In this document: positions 38,841 through 52,429 of the stretch, piece by piece
How positions within the stretch are numbered: position 1 is the stretch's first letter
Layout of the letters: each line of letters starts with the position of its first letter
Assembly: GCA_003586115.2 (NCBI GenBank)
Contig: QVOM02000021.1
Span: 7,268,248-7,332,247, forward strand
DNA: 64,000 nt
Direction of reading: 5' to 3'
Source: Salvator merianae
Lineage: Eukaryota; Chordata; Lepidosauria; Squamata; Teiidae
The notes under the pieces: model-generated
What the model was told of the DNA's origin: nothing
The model's database searches: none
The model's input: the letters and a program-made list of their open reading frames with translations, nothing else
Program-made: the position numbers and the translations under genes

Positions 38841-40829
38841 GGATAAGAGCATAAAAACATTAGAAATGCCTCCTAATCACATAGTTTGTCCTGCTCACAG
38901 TCTTCTAACAGCTGGACTTCAGAGGTATACTTGCTCCTGTTACCAGAGGTAATAGGATCATTTGAGCTGATTAGATATGGGATAAATCAGGTATGGCACC
39001 TTTCTTAGTGCACATGTATTTTACAATGATCATTTGAATTATGATACTAAGTTGATAAGTTAAGTGTAAAATTCCCTTAAAACACTTTGGAAGTTGTTCC
39101 TTGTTCTTCAGTATCGTTTCGAAAATATGCAAAGCTGAGAATTGAGACTTCTATTATCATGACTTCCCTAAAACAGCTGAAACATTTAACTAAGAAGACA
39201 CTAAAGAAAAAGGCTTTTGAACTTGTGGCAAATTTGCTAGCATCAGTCCTGCATCAATGAATGAATTCAGGAAGACAGAAAGAGCAATACTGAAATGCCA
39301 GGAGACCTTCATGGATTTACAAATACTTCATATAAACAAATTTTCAAATAGCTTTATTCAGAGTAGCCTTTCTGCTCTATTAAACATAGCAAACAGCTGC
39401 CAGATTTATTCAGACAAATAATCAACAACCACAGAAGTAAAATGGCAGAAGAAAAAGGAATTTTGGCAACAACTCCACAGAGGACCACAGCTATTCTCAA
39501 AGTGCACTTCTTCTATGCACTCATGGTTCTGAATGGCCAGTCAGAAAGAAAAAGCTCTCAGTCATAGCGAAGCATACAAAACTCAATCAAAATATAAAGC
39601 GAATATGCACACTACAAGAATGGGAGAGGGAGAGGGAGAATAAAAATATCCAGCTTCACTTAAAATGGTCCTGCTAGATGACAACTTAAAGGAAAGGAAG
39701 GGAAAGTAGATCACAAAATACAACAAAGCCTCAGTTCATCCACTCACCTTAGTTTGCTGAGCATGTGCAAAGTAGGCTTTGGCAAGCAAAAAGTAAGAAT
39801 AGCAAATAGTTATCAATTAGTTAGGAAAGAAAATCAATGACCTTTTTATTAAAGGGAGCAATGACAGAAAAATAAATAGTGATGACTAGTGTAACATTTT
39901 TCGGAAGCCAGAACAAATCAAGAGAAGAAAGAGATGAAAAACTGATTATGTAACATTTATAGCCCTGATTCAACCTTCTGAAATCCTTTAATATATTATA
40001 GCTGTTTGTTTTTTGAACTTGCAACAATAGAGTAATAGTCTAGAAAGATGAAACCAATGAAAGTACATACCCATATATAAATATGCAAATAAAACTATTT
40101 TCCTCTTTCATCCAAAAGATGTTGAAAAGTGTTTACAGAGAAACTGCAACTTTCTTTGCTATTTTACAGGAATTGACACTGCAGTTGTGGAAAACTTCCT
40201 AGAGGTTCAGCTGGCCCTAACATAACTTTCATTGTCAATAGATCCCCCAATGTATGCTTGTTCAAAGGTGATATTCCACTCCCCATTTAATTTTATGTAT
40301 ATACTAAAACAGAAGTACTGAATATTGGAGAGGTGCATCAGGCATCTTCACTTTAGGAGAGCAGTGAAGATTATTTACCCTTGCTTTTGGCTAAAGAACA
40401 CCTTTTCCACCCCACTTTCAGGCACTGCTACTGCTTCGGGTATAGGGAGGGATAAAAATGCAAATAAACAAATAAATACTCGTATTGGAATCTATCATCA
40501 TATGTGGCGGGCCTGTGCAAAAGTTGCTACATTTGGAAGCAAGCCTTTCACGAAATACATTTGACAAGTAATCGAACTGTTACAAAATCTCCATAGTTGT
40601 CATTGCTAAAGCTTTCCAGAAATCTAAATAAATTGCTGAAACACAAATACCTCATTTCTCATTTGGTAACTGTGGCAAGAGCTGTCATAGCGAAGTACTG
40701 AAAAACACTCAAATGGTTGGGATTTAAAATACTGGTATTCTAAAGTTTGTCCATCGTTATACTCAAAAAGCTGATTCATCAATTAAGAAATATTACAGGA
40801 GAAAACAAAAAGAGAACTTTCTCACTGAC

Positions 40830-41085
40830 TGGTCAAAGATTGGACAGATACATGGGGGTCAGGATTGTCAATGGCTACTAGAATGGATGCCTAGATACCG
40901 CCTACTGGTTTGAGAGGCATGCACGATGCCTCTAAAGGCTATTTGCAGGGAGTGGAGAGCAAGCAAAGGTTTTGCCTTTATATTCTGCTTCAGAATGCCC
41001 AGAAGCAATTGGTGGGCCACTGCGTGAAACAGGATACTGGGTTAGATGGGCCATGGCCCAATCCAGCAGAGCTCCCCTTATGTTA
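40830..41085 (+). mobile_element. CR1-type LINE 3' end
   Basis: Same family as 29813-30180 but in the opposite orientation. Shared words are AATGGCTACTAGAATGGATG, GCCTCTAAAGGCTATTTGCA, GCCCAGAAGCAATTGGTGGG, CAGGATACTGGGTTAGATGG and CCAGCAGAGCTCCCCTTATG. It covers only the very end of the coding region and the 3' UTR. Confidence 0.75.
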
Positions 41086-41924
41086 CAGATTTTAATGTTG
41101 CATTTCAGGAGTTCTCTAAACTGAATCTTATTTCTACAAGACATTTTGCCACCAGTCTACACAGTATTGTTGGTGATTCACAATAATAATGCTACCAAGC
41201 CTGGTAAAAAAATATCCGTAGAAACAGGGTTCAGCTCAGAGAATTCCTACTTTAATGCTAAACTTCAGATGTTCTCTAGCACAAAATATTTTAATTCCTT
41301 CATCTTAAAAAAATCTAATATAGTTGCATTTTTATGTTCTATGTGGCAAATATAAGTGCATACATATATAAATCAATGTAAACTACAGTATTTTGTTACC
41401 AGTATATTTCTTCCTAATATATATAGTTAAAGGCAGCCTTCTCCTCTTTCTCCAGGACTTTGATGGAGAGAATTAAATACTGAGAAACAATCATGTAAAG
41501 AATCAGGATATGGAAGATTTCAATGTTATTTTACCATGCCTGCTTAATTTTTCTATGATGCATGATTTGGGCTTTTTTAAAAATTAAAACCCAGCAAACA
41601 AGGCTTGTCAATCAGTAGAAAGGCGACAAATTAAAGAAAATATAGGCACCATGCTGAGAGTGCGCATGTTAAGAGACAGGCATAATGATCCAAGAGACAG
41701 AGTATACTGCATTTAACCGTAATTCGTTTTACTTACAATATATACCATCCAACTGCTTTTGAGACATCAGGGAGAAAGGTGTGTGTGCATGCGTATGCAT
41801 GTATTTTATTATTATTTATTATTTGTGCATGAGGGAGGGGACACTTAACATTAGCTACAGAGCTAGCATAATTTTATGGCCCCTGTGTGGGCAACATAGG
41901 AAGAACAAGAGATTAAGGATTCAA

Positions 41925-42110
41925 TTCAAAGTTTTAACGACTGATGTTTAAAACCCTAAATGGCATGGTTCTTAAATATCTGACAGAGATTTTCATCTGG
42001 ATTTTAAATGTATTTTATGCTTCTGATTTGCTTGTTTTTCTTCTGTTTGTTCATCACTGCCCTGAGACTTATGTAATAAGGTGGTATAGATGTCTTAATA
42101 AATATATTTA
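41925..42110 (+). mobile_element. L2-type LINE 3' fragment with internal deletion
   Basis: ATTCAATTCAAAGTTTTAAC encodes the IQFKVLT motif of L2-type RTs and is followed by AAAACCCTAAATGGCATGG. The sequence then jumps to a 3' UTR-like CACTGCCCTGAGACTTATGT, GGTGGTATAGATG and TTAATAAATA tail. The middle is missing. Confidence 0.5.
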
Positions 42111-42812
42111 TGGTCTATGAAATGCCCTGCTATGGTGCCAATTACCTACAGATCGTTGTTGGAAGAAAAGTGGCATAGTTTCCTACCACAGCACCAGGGG
42201 CCCTCTGGGGGCAAGGTCATCCTGTGTAAAGTTCTGAGAGGCAATGTGCCAATAGCCATAAAGATTATACAGTCATTATGTCCCAAGCCCAAGCTATAGC
42301 ACAGTCTGATTAAGATGGGGAGGAGCAGACCTCTTCCTCCTTTGAGTAAACAGAATAGTATGGCAATTCCATACTGTAACTTGAATTGATGAACTGTAGG
42401 AGGGAGGGGTACAAGGTTGAAAGCTGCTGAATCTGAAACTCCTCCATTTAAATAATCGATAAAATATTTGATGTCTTTTTTTAGCCCTGTCCAAACTGCT
42501 ACAGCGTTTTGCTCCAACAGAAAGGCAGTGTAACTAAATGGGAGAGAACAGTAAACCTATCCTTACTTTCCTTGACTTGAAAGGAGTTTGGATACAGTTT
42601 ATCTTACCCTTTGGTGAATCTCTAGTGTTAAACTTACAGCCTCAATCCGTTGCTAAGTATGAGTGAAAAATGAACGGTGCACAATTTCTGAGAGAATTCT
42701 CTCAACTGCTCTTGTTTACAAAAGCATGCACATATGTACAATAAAATAATTCTTACCACACTGGCAAAAAAGTACAGAACATGCATCTTATTTGAAATTT
42801 TAGTTTATTTAC

Positions 42813-42910
42813 CTCGTTCTCGAATAAAATCCTTTTCCGACATAGTGACAGGTAAAAGTAGCTCTCCAACAGGTGGTTGAATGTTAACACTGAATTGATC
42901 ATTCTTTGTA
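42813..42910 (-). CDS. AP3B1: AP3B1 coding exon, third from the end
   Basis: A 98-base exon. Its first base completes a cysteine codon, and 32 full codons follow, including [28 protein letters not shown] and IRER. The acceptor reads TTTTAATAG and the donor GTAAATAAAC. The [12 protein letters not shown] block is a strongly conserved part of the AP-3 beta ear-like C-terminal region, which by family knowledge is involved in partner recruitment rather than core assembly. One base is left over and forms a glycine codon with the next exon. The exon sits between two introns of about 9.4 and 10.1 kb, so it is a very small island. Confidence is high because the exon phases on both sides agree. Confidence 0.93.
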
Positions 42911-45216
42911 CTATTAAAACAAAAACACAGAAACGTACAATCTGGTTAGCAAGACAGAATGCTTGTTTAATCAGTAAAGAATATGAAGTAGGTGCTTAGC
43001 TTGCCAAAGTTGGTGAGCAGGATCCACAGCAACTAGCCTTGGACTGCCAGAGATGGCTGTTGGTGAGATGGTAGACGGGGCTGCCTGTGGTGGCAGCCTG
43101 GGAAGGCATGGTCGCTTCAGCTCCTGGTTCCCTGTGCACTGCTGGAATGGTGATAGTGCATGAACCCACTAGAACTGGTGAGCAGGGGAGGACTCTTGTG
43201 GCTGCCAGCAATTGGGGTGCTGGAGCTAACACCAGGTCAAGGCAAGGTTCAGGTAGTCTCTGAGCTCCACAGGTAGGTGATGGACAGCCACAACCATCCC
43301 AAAAATCTTTCCCCCTTCTCTCCTAGCAACTTTCATAGGTAGCTGACCAGCTTCCAGCGGAAGCTAGAGTCCACATCTGGGCTGGGCAAATGCACAGTAG
43401 CAAGGACCTGTGTATTTAGTTTGACTTAGCTTGGGCTTTCCAGGCCATTTCCATGCCAATCCTGACATCTGCTGGGGGTACGTGTGTTGCACATACACGT
43501 GCAGCACTCAGGAAAGACAGCAGAGAGAATAGACCTATATGCGCACAGGTCCTATTCATTTCGCTGGAAGCTGCAATGACTGTTAGATCCATCCTTAACT
43601 CCCAAAATTGCACTGAATAAGCATTTCTGTTTTTTATTTCCTGGAATGCATATTCTTTGTTCTTCCTCTAATTAGGTCAGCTTATCTATCACTCTAACAA
43701 TTCTGTGATACAGGATATCATTATTTCTAATTATAAAAGTCATAAAATAAACTGTAAACATTTAAATACAAAATAAGATGTAGAACTATATAAGCAAAAT
43801 CACAAATACAATATATTCTTTTTTACCTCAGTGTGAAACATTTTATCATTGTTTTGTGAGGTGGGGAGAGAATTTGTTGTTATACTAATTCATAATATTA
43901 CTGTCAAATAAGGTAGTTTATAAACCTGAAATTGGAAAGCAATTATTTTTACGGGACTAGATATGTTATCTAATACATTACTGGAGAGTTACGACCCACC
44001 TCTGGGGATGCTTTTTGGAACTCCACGCATTTTTGGCAGTAACAGTGATATTTGCATGACATGGTTTCAGTTAACACAATTGCTTCTATTGTCCCCAAAA
44101 AATAAAGGGTAAGGGGAGCACAGAAAAAATCCTACTGCAGTAATTATTTACATAGGCTGTTAATAAGCAGACGCATGTCTCCCAGTGGTACCAGTACCCA
44201 TTCGTTAACCACACAGGAGCTGATGGGTGTAAACTTTGCATTATCTCAGCATGTCCTAGCTGCTAGAATCACCACAATTAGCAGGGCAAGGGAGATCAGC
44301 GCTGCAAAACTGATAGCTCACAGTACCATAAGACTTCAAATGAGACTCATCGGAGGGGATGCCTATCTGACCAGATGCACATATCTATGCTGTTTGTCTA
44401 CCTTGCCTATCTATGTTACACCCAAAAAGGGTTCCCTGCTATTGAAAGAAAGAGCTGTGGGATGGCTCTCTGATTATAGACTGTTTTAACATTTTTACAG
44501 GGTTGTAGGAGAGATTTCTTCTCACCATTTTATCTGTATCAGCTGATACTAGTTTTTAGATTCTATTTTCTGAACACATTTGTTTGTTTGTTTTTCCCTG
44601 AAGCCTAACTGTCTGGGTAAGATCTCTTCCTACTGTCTTGCATTTAACTCTAGTTGTCAGCCTCCCAAAATAAAGATCCATGCAGATCTCACAGCAAAGT
44701 GGATGCGCCATGTTTTCAACTCCACCCGAAAATCTCATGCAGAAATGCCAGGCAACATACCCATGGAATCCAAATCTCATCAAGCCAAGTGGATTTGAAG
44801 TTAGAATTGCATGCTTTAAGACAGGAGGTTCCCATGTGACCATGAGTACTGTTGAAGTGGTTCCATCTTTTATATTCTGCACATGGAACACGGAGAAGCA
44901 AGGCCATCCAATAGCTGGCAATACCTCCTGCATGCTGCTTAGACATCAATAGAATAGGCCAACTACATATTAAACAGCATTTTTTATCCCTTATATGGTG
45001 TTAGGAGTTCTCTGTACTTTTTATTACTTTATCAAGGGAAAAATTGGTGGACTATAATATTGGGGATGCTGGGCTGAGATTTTAAATGCCAGGCCAAATC
45101 TTTACTAGTTTTCTATGCACTTGTTTAAATTTCAATCCAAGGTCTTCCCAAGTGCAGCTCGCCAGGCACTGAATGACTATAGTCTTCATGAGGGGCATAC
45201 ACAGAGCACTCCCTTC

Positions 45217-45603
45217 TAGAGATGTGTTGAACTCATATTTGTTGAACGTGAACAGGTGTTAGAGGCCAAGGATTGTTCAGTGCTTTCCTTAACAGCCCTG
45301 GCTCTTTTTAGTTTCCCTACCTTACTCACGAGTAAGATAGGGATTGCAGCTCATGATGGCATCGTACATGTGTGACCATGCACTGTGGCTCTCTGAGTAT
45401 GCGTGATGATATCATGTGTATGTGCATCGTCATGCGCCACAGACCCTGCCCACAAACAGACCTATAACTGTGGCAATAAGAAATGGAAAAGGTGGAAAGT
45501 CCCCCATTTCACAGGTAGATAAGTCAAATAGAACCAGGGCTGTTAGGGAAAGTCTCTAACCCCTGTTCTCAGTTGATGAATGCGAGTTCGGCACATCCTC
45601 ATC
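45217..45603. mobile_element. MITE with long terminal inverted repeats
   Basis: The left end TAGAGATGTGTTGAACTCAT and the inverse of the right end, GAGGATGTGCCGAACTCGCA, are imperfect inverted repeats. The arms extend about 75 bases through GAACAGG.GTTAGAG and CCTTAACAGCCCTGG. The roughly 240-base centre contains a second weak palindrome (GATGGCATCGTACATGTG against CATGTGTATGTGCATCGTC). The terminal AGAGATGTG matches the elements at 5219 and 62638. It has no coding capacity. Confidence 0.75.
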
Positions 45604-47929
45604 CATTTCAGCAGGATTCGTTGGCTCTGACTGTCAATGTGCTTGAAGCAGCCACGGAGGTAACTATTAGCTGATCACCTCTGCCTGTTTGAATTTGTTC
45701 TTAAGTTCTCTGTCTGAAAATCCAAAATATAAGATAAGAATCAAAAATAACTAAGAAATGTTATTTGTAGAAGGCTCCTCTCTTATGCTACTAAAAATCA
45801 ATGGTTGTAAAAAGTAACCTTTTTCACTCCTCTCAGTATTATTCACTTCTTTCCCAGCAACTGGGAAATCAATTTAGTACATTCAGGGTACTTGGGGTGG
45901 ACAGGTGAAGGTGATAACCATTTGGGGTACAGAGACTGGAAATCGGAAGAGCTAGGTGTAACCAAGTAATAAACTACATACAGCAAGTAGAACTAACTGT
46001 GTAAGCTTTAAGCACTTCAAAATAGAAACAATTTTGTTAATTAGGCTAGGAGGATTAGTCATGCTTTTGGAATATTGGGCAGCCATATTTTGTAGAGCAA
46101 TCCTAATGAGGTAGTGGATATATGGAGTATAAGGACCTCTTTTCTAAAATTCTGCCAGCCCACCCCAGAAAGGGCAAAAGGTAAGGTTTTTCTTTTTTAA
46201 GTAAGTCTTAATTTTTCATTTTGTTCTGTTTTCAAACACTGATAAGCACTGGATAGCAATTCCAGCTGGATATAGTTAATGGATGCATGGTCTCTTAGTC
46301 AAAATGAGAAGCATGGGACACAGTGCTTCTGACCCACGCCAGAAGGATCCCATGCAAAGGATAATGTTGGTAGTAGATTTAAGTTCATGAAGTAATTCAC
46401 AAATGTACAACTTTTTTGCCCCCTTCACCAGTTATATAGAGACTCACACAGTAAGGAACCAGTTTTTCCTTGAAAGGATATATGGCAGGGATGAATGTTG
46501 GTTTTGCCAGGAATTACTTGGAAAACAACCCCAAATTGCACACAATGGCTTGCTACAGACCTAGCTCAAGATCCAAAGTTTAACATAAAACTAAGTGATA
46601 ATTATAAAAATATAAAATTATATTTCTGTCACAAAATTATATTCTCATATGAAGTTTCTCAAAGAGCCAATGGGAATCACAAACTGAAGAACCTGGTCAT
46701 GGGTTTTGACATAGTTTGTCTTTTTAAATTACTTTACTTCGAGATTTTTCAAGTATAAAGGTGCAAGTCTTCAAACACATCAACCAGTCTTTTCATCAAT
46801 ATAGTAACTATATAAGAATGTAATCTATAGGTTCATAAATACAAAACAAGAGTAATAAGCTGTAATATGACCAGATAACATACAAATTATTCCTTTGTTA
46901 GATCCACTTGCTATTTCTACTTATATAACTAGTTATATAACAAGTTTATAACGGAACTTGTTGGGTATTCTGCTCACTAACCTGAGATTTTGGTAAAGGA
47001 CAAATCTAAATCTAAATAAATACAATGGCTTTAATAGTTACTGGAGCATTATGTGTAATACAAAAGAAACCAAGATATTTAAAAGCTATCAAAATAGATC
47101 AAGAAATAATTCCACCACTGCAAAAAGCAACACTACTTAAAACTAGTGACATCCTTGAAGATAATTTTGTTCAGGGGAACAGTTAAGGTGATATGGACAG
47201 TAGACAAAGAAAGCATGATGCCTCCCCCATATGGTGCAGCTTGAAACCCAAAACAGAACACTATAATAAATAAGCATCAACCAAAGCAACCAGACAAAAC
47301 AAGACCTCCAGACCCAGTGGCCAGCTGTAGCGGTTTCTAGATTCCCAGTTGGTTATTGGGTCCCTAGAGAAAACCTGGTCTTGCTCAGTTGTACACCCCC
47401 TAACCTCACTGATTCCTAAATTACAGATCAGAATTCATAATAACAATGAGTCAAAATCTCAATCATTATGTTTGGTGGATTATGCAACCAACACATAAAT
47501 AATAAAAGCAAATAATAATAAACAAGACTCACTCTCGAGGGGGTTAAGTCAAACCTTATCATCTATTTACACTGTTACCTTCATTCAGAAATATGCAGCA
47601 TTTTTGTGTGACTGAAAGATACATAGAAAAGCTAAAGAAATGAATGAAATTATAGGCCAGGCTTCCTAAGAGCGCTAAGTAAGTGCTAGAACTAAACATC
47701 AACTTGAGGATTCTCTCTTTGCTATCGTTAATGGGGTTTATTTCCTGGTAACCTTTGTTCAGCAAAAACACTGCTTAGCAAGGAGTTATTTTAAAAGTGT
47801 TTAATTCTTAATTAGCTTTTTCTACTGCTTATTATAAGGAGCTATTTTAACCTCCCTTAACATTTTATTATAACTTTTTGCCTGTCCTTTCCATAGTTTG
47901 CTTTTACCAAATCTCTAGCAATAGCATAT

Positions 47930-48240
47930 TGGTTACCTTACAGGAACGGCAGATTCTGCTATGCAAAACACAGTCAATGATTGGCATGTAAACCAATTGA
48001 TCTACCCATTACCACTGTCTCCTGTCCCACACGAGCCTTACTACAAAGCTATTGATTTAAACACTACCGATCGGTTTCCATTTTCTGATTTTGGGCAGGC
48101 TAATTAAGAAAGTGAGTAATTGTGATTACACTGCTTCAGGATCAATTACATCTGATGTAAGACGAAGTACTCCTTTCGGAACGATGTAATGAAAATAATT
48201 ATAATCAAAAATGGTTTATGGGGTGAACCTTTCCTAACCA
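47930..48240. promoter_or_regulatory. Candidate conserved noncoding element
   Basis: A repeat-free stretch with several homeodomain-like words (AATTGATC, ATTGATTT, CTAATTAAG, CAATTAC). It lacks the decay seen in neighbouring repeats. Function and conservation are pure inference; no comparison could be run. Confidence 0.2.
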
Positions 48241-48499
48241 TAAAGCCAACATCACTAATACTTTTTGTTGTAATGTGAGCTTATATATAAAACAAAGATC
48301 TTTTTGAATAGAAGTAGCAATACTTTAATTAGGTAAAAATACATCCTTAGTTAGAAAATGTAGGAGAGAAAAGTCTATTCTTCCTAACTGAGATCAAATT
48401 GCTCCTGTATTATCTATGATTTGAAATAGTTTGGAATATCTTTGGAGGGTAAACATGCTTAGAACTAGAAATGCTAGGGGTATTAATTTTTTGTTTGTT

Positions 48500-48640
48500 T
48501 GTTTTCACTTTTAGGTATTTTGTATAGTCTTATTGATTTAATGATATGTGATTTGATATGTTTATGATGCATTTTAGATGTACTCTGCTCTGTGCAGGCT
48601 GTGAAAGAGGGGCTTACAAACTAGATGAATAAATAAATAT
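48500..48640 (+). mobile_element. Probable LINE 3' UTR fragment
   Basis: A T-rich run with TTTTAGGTATTTTGTATAGT leads to CTCTGCTCTGTGCAGGCTGT, GCTTACAAACTAGATG and AATAAATAAAT. This is the usual layout of an L2-like 3' UTR, with a cysteine/serine-type coding remnant absent. Confidence 0.4.
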
Positions 48641-49151
48641 TATATTCGAGTCCTATTCAAGAACTAGGAAACTAAGGAAGACAGCAAGATTGCTGTGGAT
48701 TCCTAACTTTGCAAAACATTAGAGCCCAAAGCCGAAAGAGATAAATGGAAACAAGCACTCTGTTCCTCGCACCTCATTCAACCCAACAAAATTTTATGTA
48801 ATAGGTTTGGGTTAAAGGTATGTTTAATTCTTCTGAGAGTCCTGTTCTTCAGCTGTTTATATCATAAGGGCTAGAATACACTAAAGGTGATGTAGCCTAT
48901 TCCTTCAAGGTCTTCCCTATACAAATGGCTGGTTTCTCTTTTTATCCATCAACTATACTGATATTACTTTTTAATGCTATTTTTCATAGTGCTTTTAACA
49001 ATTTTAAACTTGTTTTTAAATTTGTGCACAAATCACTTCAAGCAGCATAGAAATGGTTTAAATCAATCAACCACTCAACCCTCTTCCAGGAACTCATCAC
49101 GGACAACAACTGAGCAAAGAGACAAAGTGTCACATCCCTGGATGTTTGGGG

Positions 49152-49330
49152 AACATAGTAACATAAGAGGAGCCCTGCTGATTGGGCCATAGCCCATCTA
49201 GTCCAGCACCCTGTCTCACACAGTGGTCCACGAATTGCTTATGGGCATTCTCAAGGAGAAGACAAAGGCAGAACCTTCACCTGCTCTTGACTCCCTGCAA
49301 ATATCCTTTAGAGGCATCCTGTCTGTGAGT
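49152..49330 (-). mobile_element. CR1-type LINE 3' UTR fragment
   Basis: Plus-strand words AACATAAGAGGAGCCCTGCT, CATCTAGTCCAGCACCCTGT, ACAGTGGTCCACGAATTGC and AGAGGCATCCTGTCTGTGAG match the CR1 end at 29813-30180. It carries only about 180 bases of the 3' end. Confidence 0.7.
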
Positions 49331-51479
49331 AGTCAACAAGGACTGTCTCATTAGATGTGTTCTATGGGCCCCTGCATGTGGGATCATCAGAATACCTTTG
49401 CCTGCCAAGTGATACACTTGTTTGTGTGTGTGCTTGCATATGCCCTCGAGAGATGTTCCTCTCTTTGAATGATCATTCTTCCCCTCACTCCTCCCAGCTT
49501 ATACACTATTTAAAAAGTGTAGGGAAAGGAATGTTATTTCTAATTCTTTAAATTATGTATCTAGCAAAAAGATGAATCTATACCCTCTTTTTATCAATAT
49601 AAACAATCTTTAACAAATGAAAATTTATTTTAATTACAGAATAAAATATAACTTCTGCTATACTTACATTATTTTTCATTTGTTCTAGCAGTTCTTCAGG
49701 TATTAAAAAAAAGCCTAGGGTTGGGCATTACAGAAACACCTATTTTGTTTCTTCTTTTGACTCCAAACTTAGTGCTCAGCTTGAGCTGTGTCATTGACTT
49801 CACATTGTCCAAATCATTAAAATGAATATACCACTGGTGTCTGAAGCAAATCTATTTACAGTGACGTTACTCATAGACCAGTGTTGAGAAATATTGATCT
49901 TTCTTGTTTGTCTAATAGGAAAATAATAAACAATTACTAGGCAATGTTGGAGAAAGTAATCAGTTTTTATATATCGCTAATACAGCAGACCTCCCAAAAC
50001 ATAAAGGTGATGATCTGCATAAAATCAATGTGTTATGCTACATTGCTTGTATTTATCACTGCAAAGAATTCTCAGACCTTCAGTGGATTAAGTCTGGATC
50101 TGAACTATTTGTATGCCAAGGAAGGGGTACTTAAGAGTACACAGGGAGTGAAATAATTTAAAAGCATACTATGAAATATTCAACACAGGATTGACATACA
50201 GTAATGTAGCAACAGCAGATTAATGTTATAGATGCTCAAAACCAAGTCCTGCATACTACTATTATCTGACACAGAAAAATGCCGGAGAAAATATTTCAGT
50301 AACATGATAAAAGAACTATAAATTAACATTTTAAAAGCAAGTAACAGAAATTCTCAAAGAAGAGCATGAAAAGTCCAAACTAAAATAAATCCCAACTTTC
50401 TGGATGGAAAGGAAGCAAGTTATGTAAATACTATTACTTATAAGAGCTTTAGCCTGCAGTCTCTTTCTTAATGCCTTGGTTCACTGTGCCTTAGTCCAAC
50501 ATTTTATGTTCAGCAAACAGCTACAGCCTATTCCGGTAGCAAAAAGGTTATTCCCCATCAATACCGCCAGGATAACCTGTTCTTCAGCCAAGTAGTTCAA
50601 ATGTATTTTTGTACACAGTTCACGAATGTAACTGCATAATAACAATTTTACAACTGCAAGATATCACCCCAAGAAAAATCCCTTCAGAAATCAAGCCAAT
50701 GACATACATGCCTTGGCTGCAGGGATTAAAAACAAGATTGACACAAAACATCTCTACTGTCCACAAACTGAATAATCTTCTATCCATACTGATGAGACAG
50801 AAAATACATTTGAGAAGTTTTAATTATCTTATGAGCAAAAAACCATTACAGTGCAAATTAATTATCCCAGTTCTTCTAACTCTTCTCAAAGCGGTGAAGT
50901 GTCCTGAATTCAAGTGAGAGATTTTTGAGCTCCAGCAGATGACTTTTTACCCTAGCCATATTTTTGAGTCAGTCAGAATGGTGCAGCCACTTTTTACTGT
51001 ACTCTATGCTTGAACACAAAGTACAGGAAAAAGAATGCCCTAGACCAACTTATTGAGCATGAGGAGGCAGTAACATGAGAGGGGTGGTGGAAGAGGGTAA
51101 CTACGCTGGACTCACCCCCCCCCCCAATAATAGAAACATGTTGACTGTGATTCTTCTGGAGCCAGGTATTTATGTTTTTATATTATTTTCCCACCTATAA
51201 TTCAGAATATCACGTGTTGGAAGATATACCTGCTAATTCTTCTTTAGTTATGCTCCCCTTAAGAAAGAATGATATTTTTCAAGCCTTCTTCTCTGATGTC
51301 AATTTTGTCTGATGTTACATGGGAAGTATTTATTCATGCATGTATTTAAAATAATTTATAATTTTCATGCAAGTCAAAATGGTACACCATATAAAATTCA
51401 ATAAAAATCAGCACTCAAATACACGAATCTTAAAATTATTAGGACTAGTAATAACAGACAAGTCTAACGAGGTATTTCC

Positions 51480-51605
51480 TCTCTGTATAGCACCATTTTT
51501 ATCTTTCTTTATCTATTTTAAATTTTCTTTTTATGTATTTTAATTGTTGTAAGCCACCTGAGATCTCACAGTATACAATGGGATATAAATGTAAATAAAA
51601 AAAAA
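51480..51605 (+). mobile_element. Probable L2-type LINE 3' tail
   Basis: TTTTAATTGTTGTAAGCCAC, then CTGAGATCTCACAGTATACA and GGGATATAAATGTAAATAAA. This is the common L2/CR1 3' UTR pattern (TAAGCCxCCTGAG...GGxATATAAAT) seen in reptiles. Confidence 0.5.
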
Positions 51606-52344
51606 TAAACAGAAGGGCTATGAAGTCCAACAATGCTGGGGTAAATAAGGATGCTAAAACCAAAATAGCAAAATTCCTAGGGAAAGCTATTCTGTAAGGC
51701 AGAAATTATTATAAGAAAAGTGCTCATTTAGATTGTCTTGAACGTCCAGTAGGACTTGATTTGAGGATATCTGCAAACAGGCATGAATCCTGAAGTTTTA
51801 TTTTAGAGTTTTAGGCACCAACAGATCATATTAAATGTGGCTCAAAAGAAGGTACAGCAATCAACATGGTTCTTTAAATAAGGATGTATTATGGTCCCAA
51901 TCACATGCTCTGTACAAGACATGATAAAACAGCTAAACAATATATAAGCTAAAATAGCTCAAGCAACAGTATTCAGCACTAAAGATGACAATATGATATC
52001 AAAGCATTTGCTAAAAAATAAACTGGAGATTGTTTTTACTTCAGTTGTGCAATAAAGATCTTTTAGTTTGGCTATGTGACAAAATTCGGTGTCTGAATTT
52101 CTTTGCCATTATCCTGAGTAACAGAAAGTTCCCTGTATGACAGAAGTAATGAAGAAAAAAAAGTGAGAGCATTTCTATTTCAGAATTTAGCATACTGATC
52201 AGCTGTGACTCTTCTAAAAAAAAACCTCAGTCTATTATGTTAATATTGAAACAGAATAATAAGATAAAGTACTGCATTTCTGTTCTTTCATTTGCACTGC
52301 ATATAAATATTCTCTTGCTGAAAAGCCACTACTGTGGAACTTAC

Positions 52345-52429
52345 CACAACTGGAAATTGGCAGCCTGAGTTGAATCACAGAAGTCAATTCCCACTGAAAC
52401 CGTAAGAGATTTTCCAGGATCCAGAGATT
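52345..52429 (-). CDS. AP3B1: AP3B1 coding exon, fourth from the end
   Basis: An 85-base exon whose first two bases complete a codon begun in the exon at 57089-57320. It then encodes the peptide [20 protein letters not shown] followed by QAANFQL. The acceptor is ACTAG and the donor is GTAAGTTCC, both canonical. The GIDFCDST stretch is characteristic of the AP-3 beta C-terminal domain. The exon ends with TG, which joins the T at the start of the next exon to give cysteine. The short length, correct phase and lack of stops make this secure although no long open frame shows it. It lies in a region otherwise free of recognisable coding sequence. Confidence 0.93.

Larger units (their letters stand above)
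32717..42812 (-). other. AP3B1: AP3B1 intron before the penultimate exon
   Basis: About 10.1 kb. It contains an L2 end (38490-38840), a CR1 end (40830-41085), a second L2 end (41925-42110) and several AT-rich tracts. The stretches 32750-36000 and 39000-40800 hold no recognised element. 36050-37200 is repeat-free and uniformly AT-rich and is noted as a conserved-element candidate. 42117-42520 has a 123-codon minus-strand frame without motifs. Confidence 0.85.
42911..52344 (-). other. AP3B1: AP3B1 intron, 9.4 kb
   Basis: It holds a GC-richer patch at 42990-43450 with no identity, a MITE (45217-45603), LINE tails (48500-48640, 51480-51605) and a CR1 end (49152-49330). The stretches 45650-47900 and 49600-51450 show nothing recognisable. 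44160-44950 has unusually open frames on both strands and mixed composition without motifs. 47930-48240 looks like candidate conserved noncoding sequence. Confidence 0.85.
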
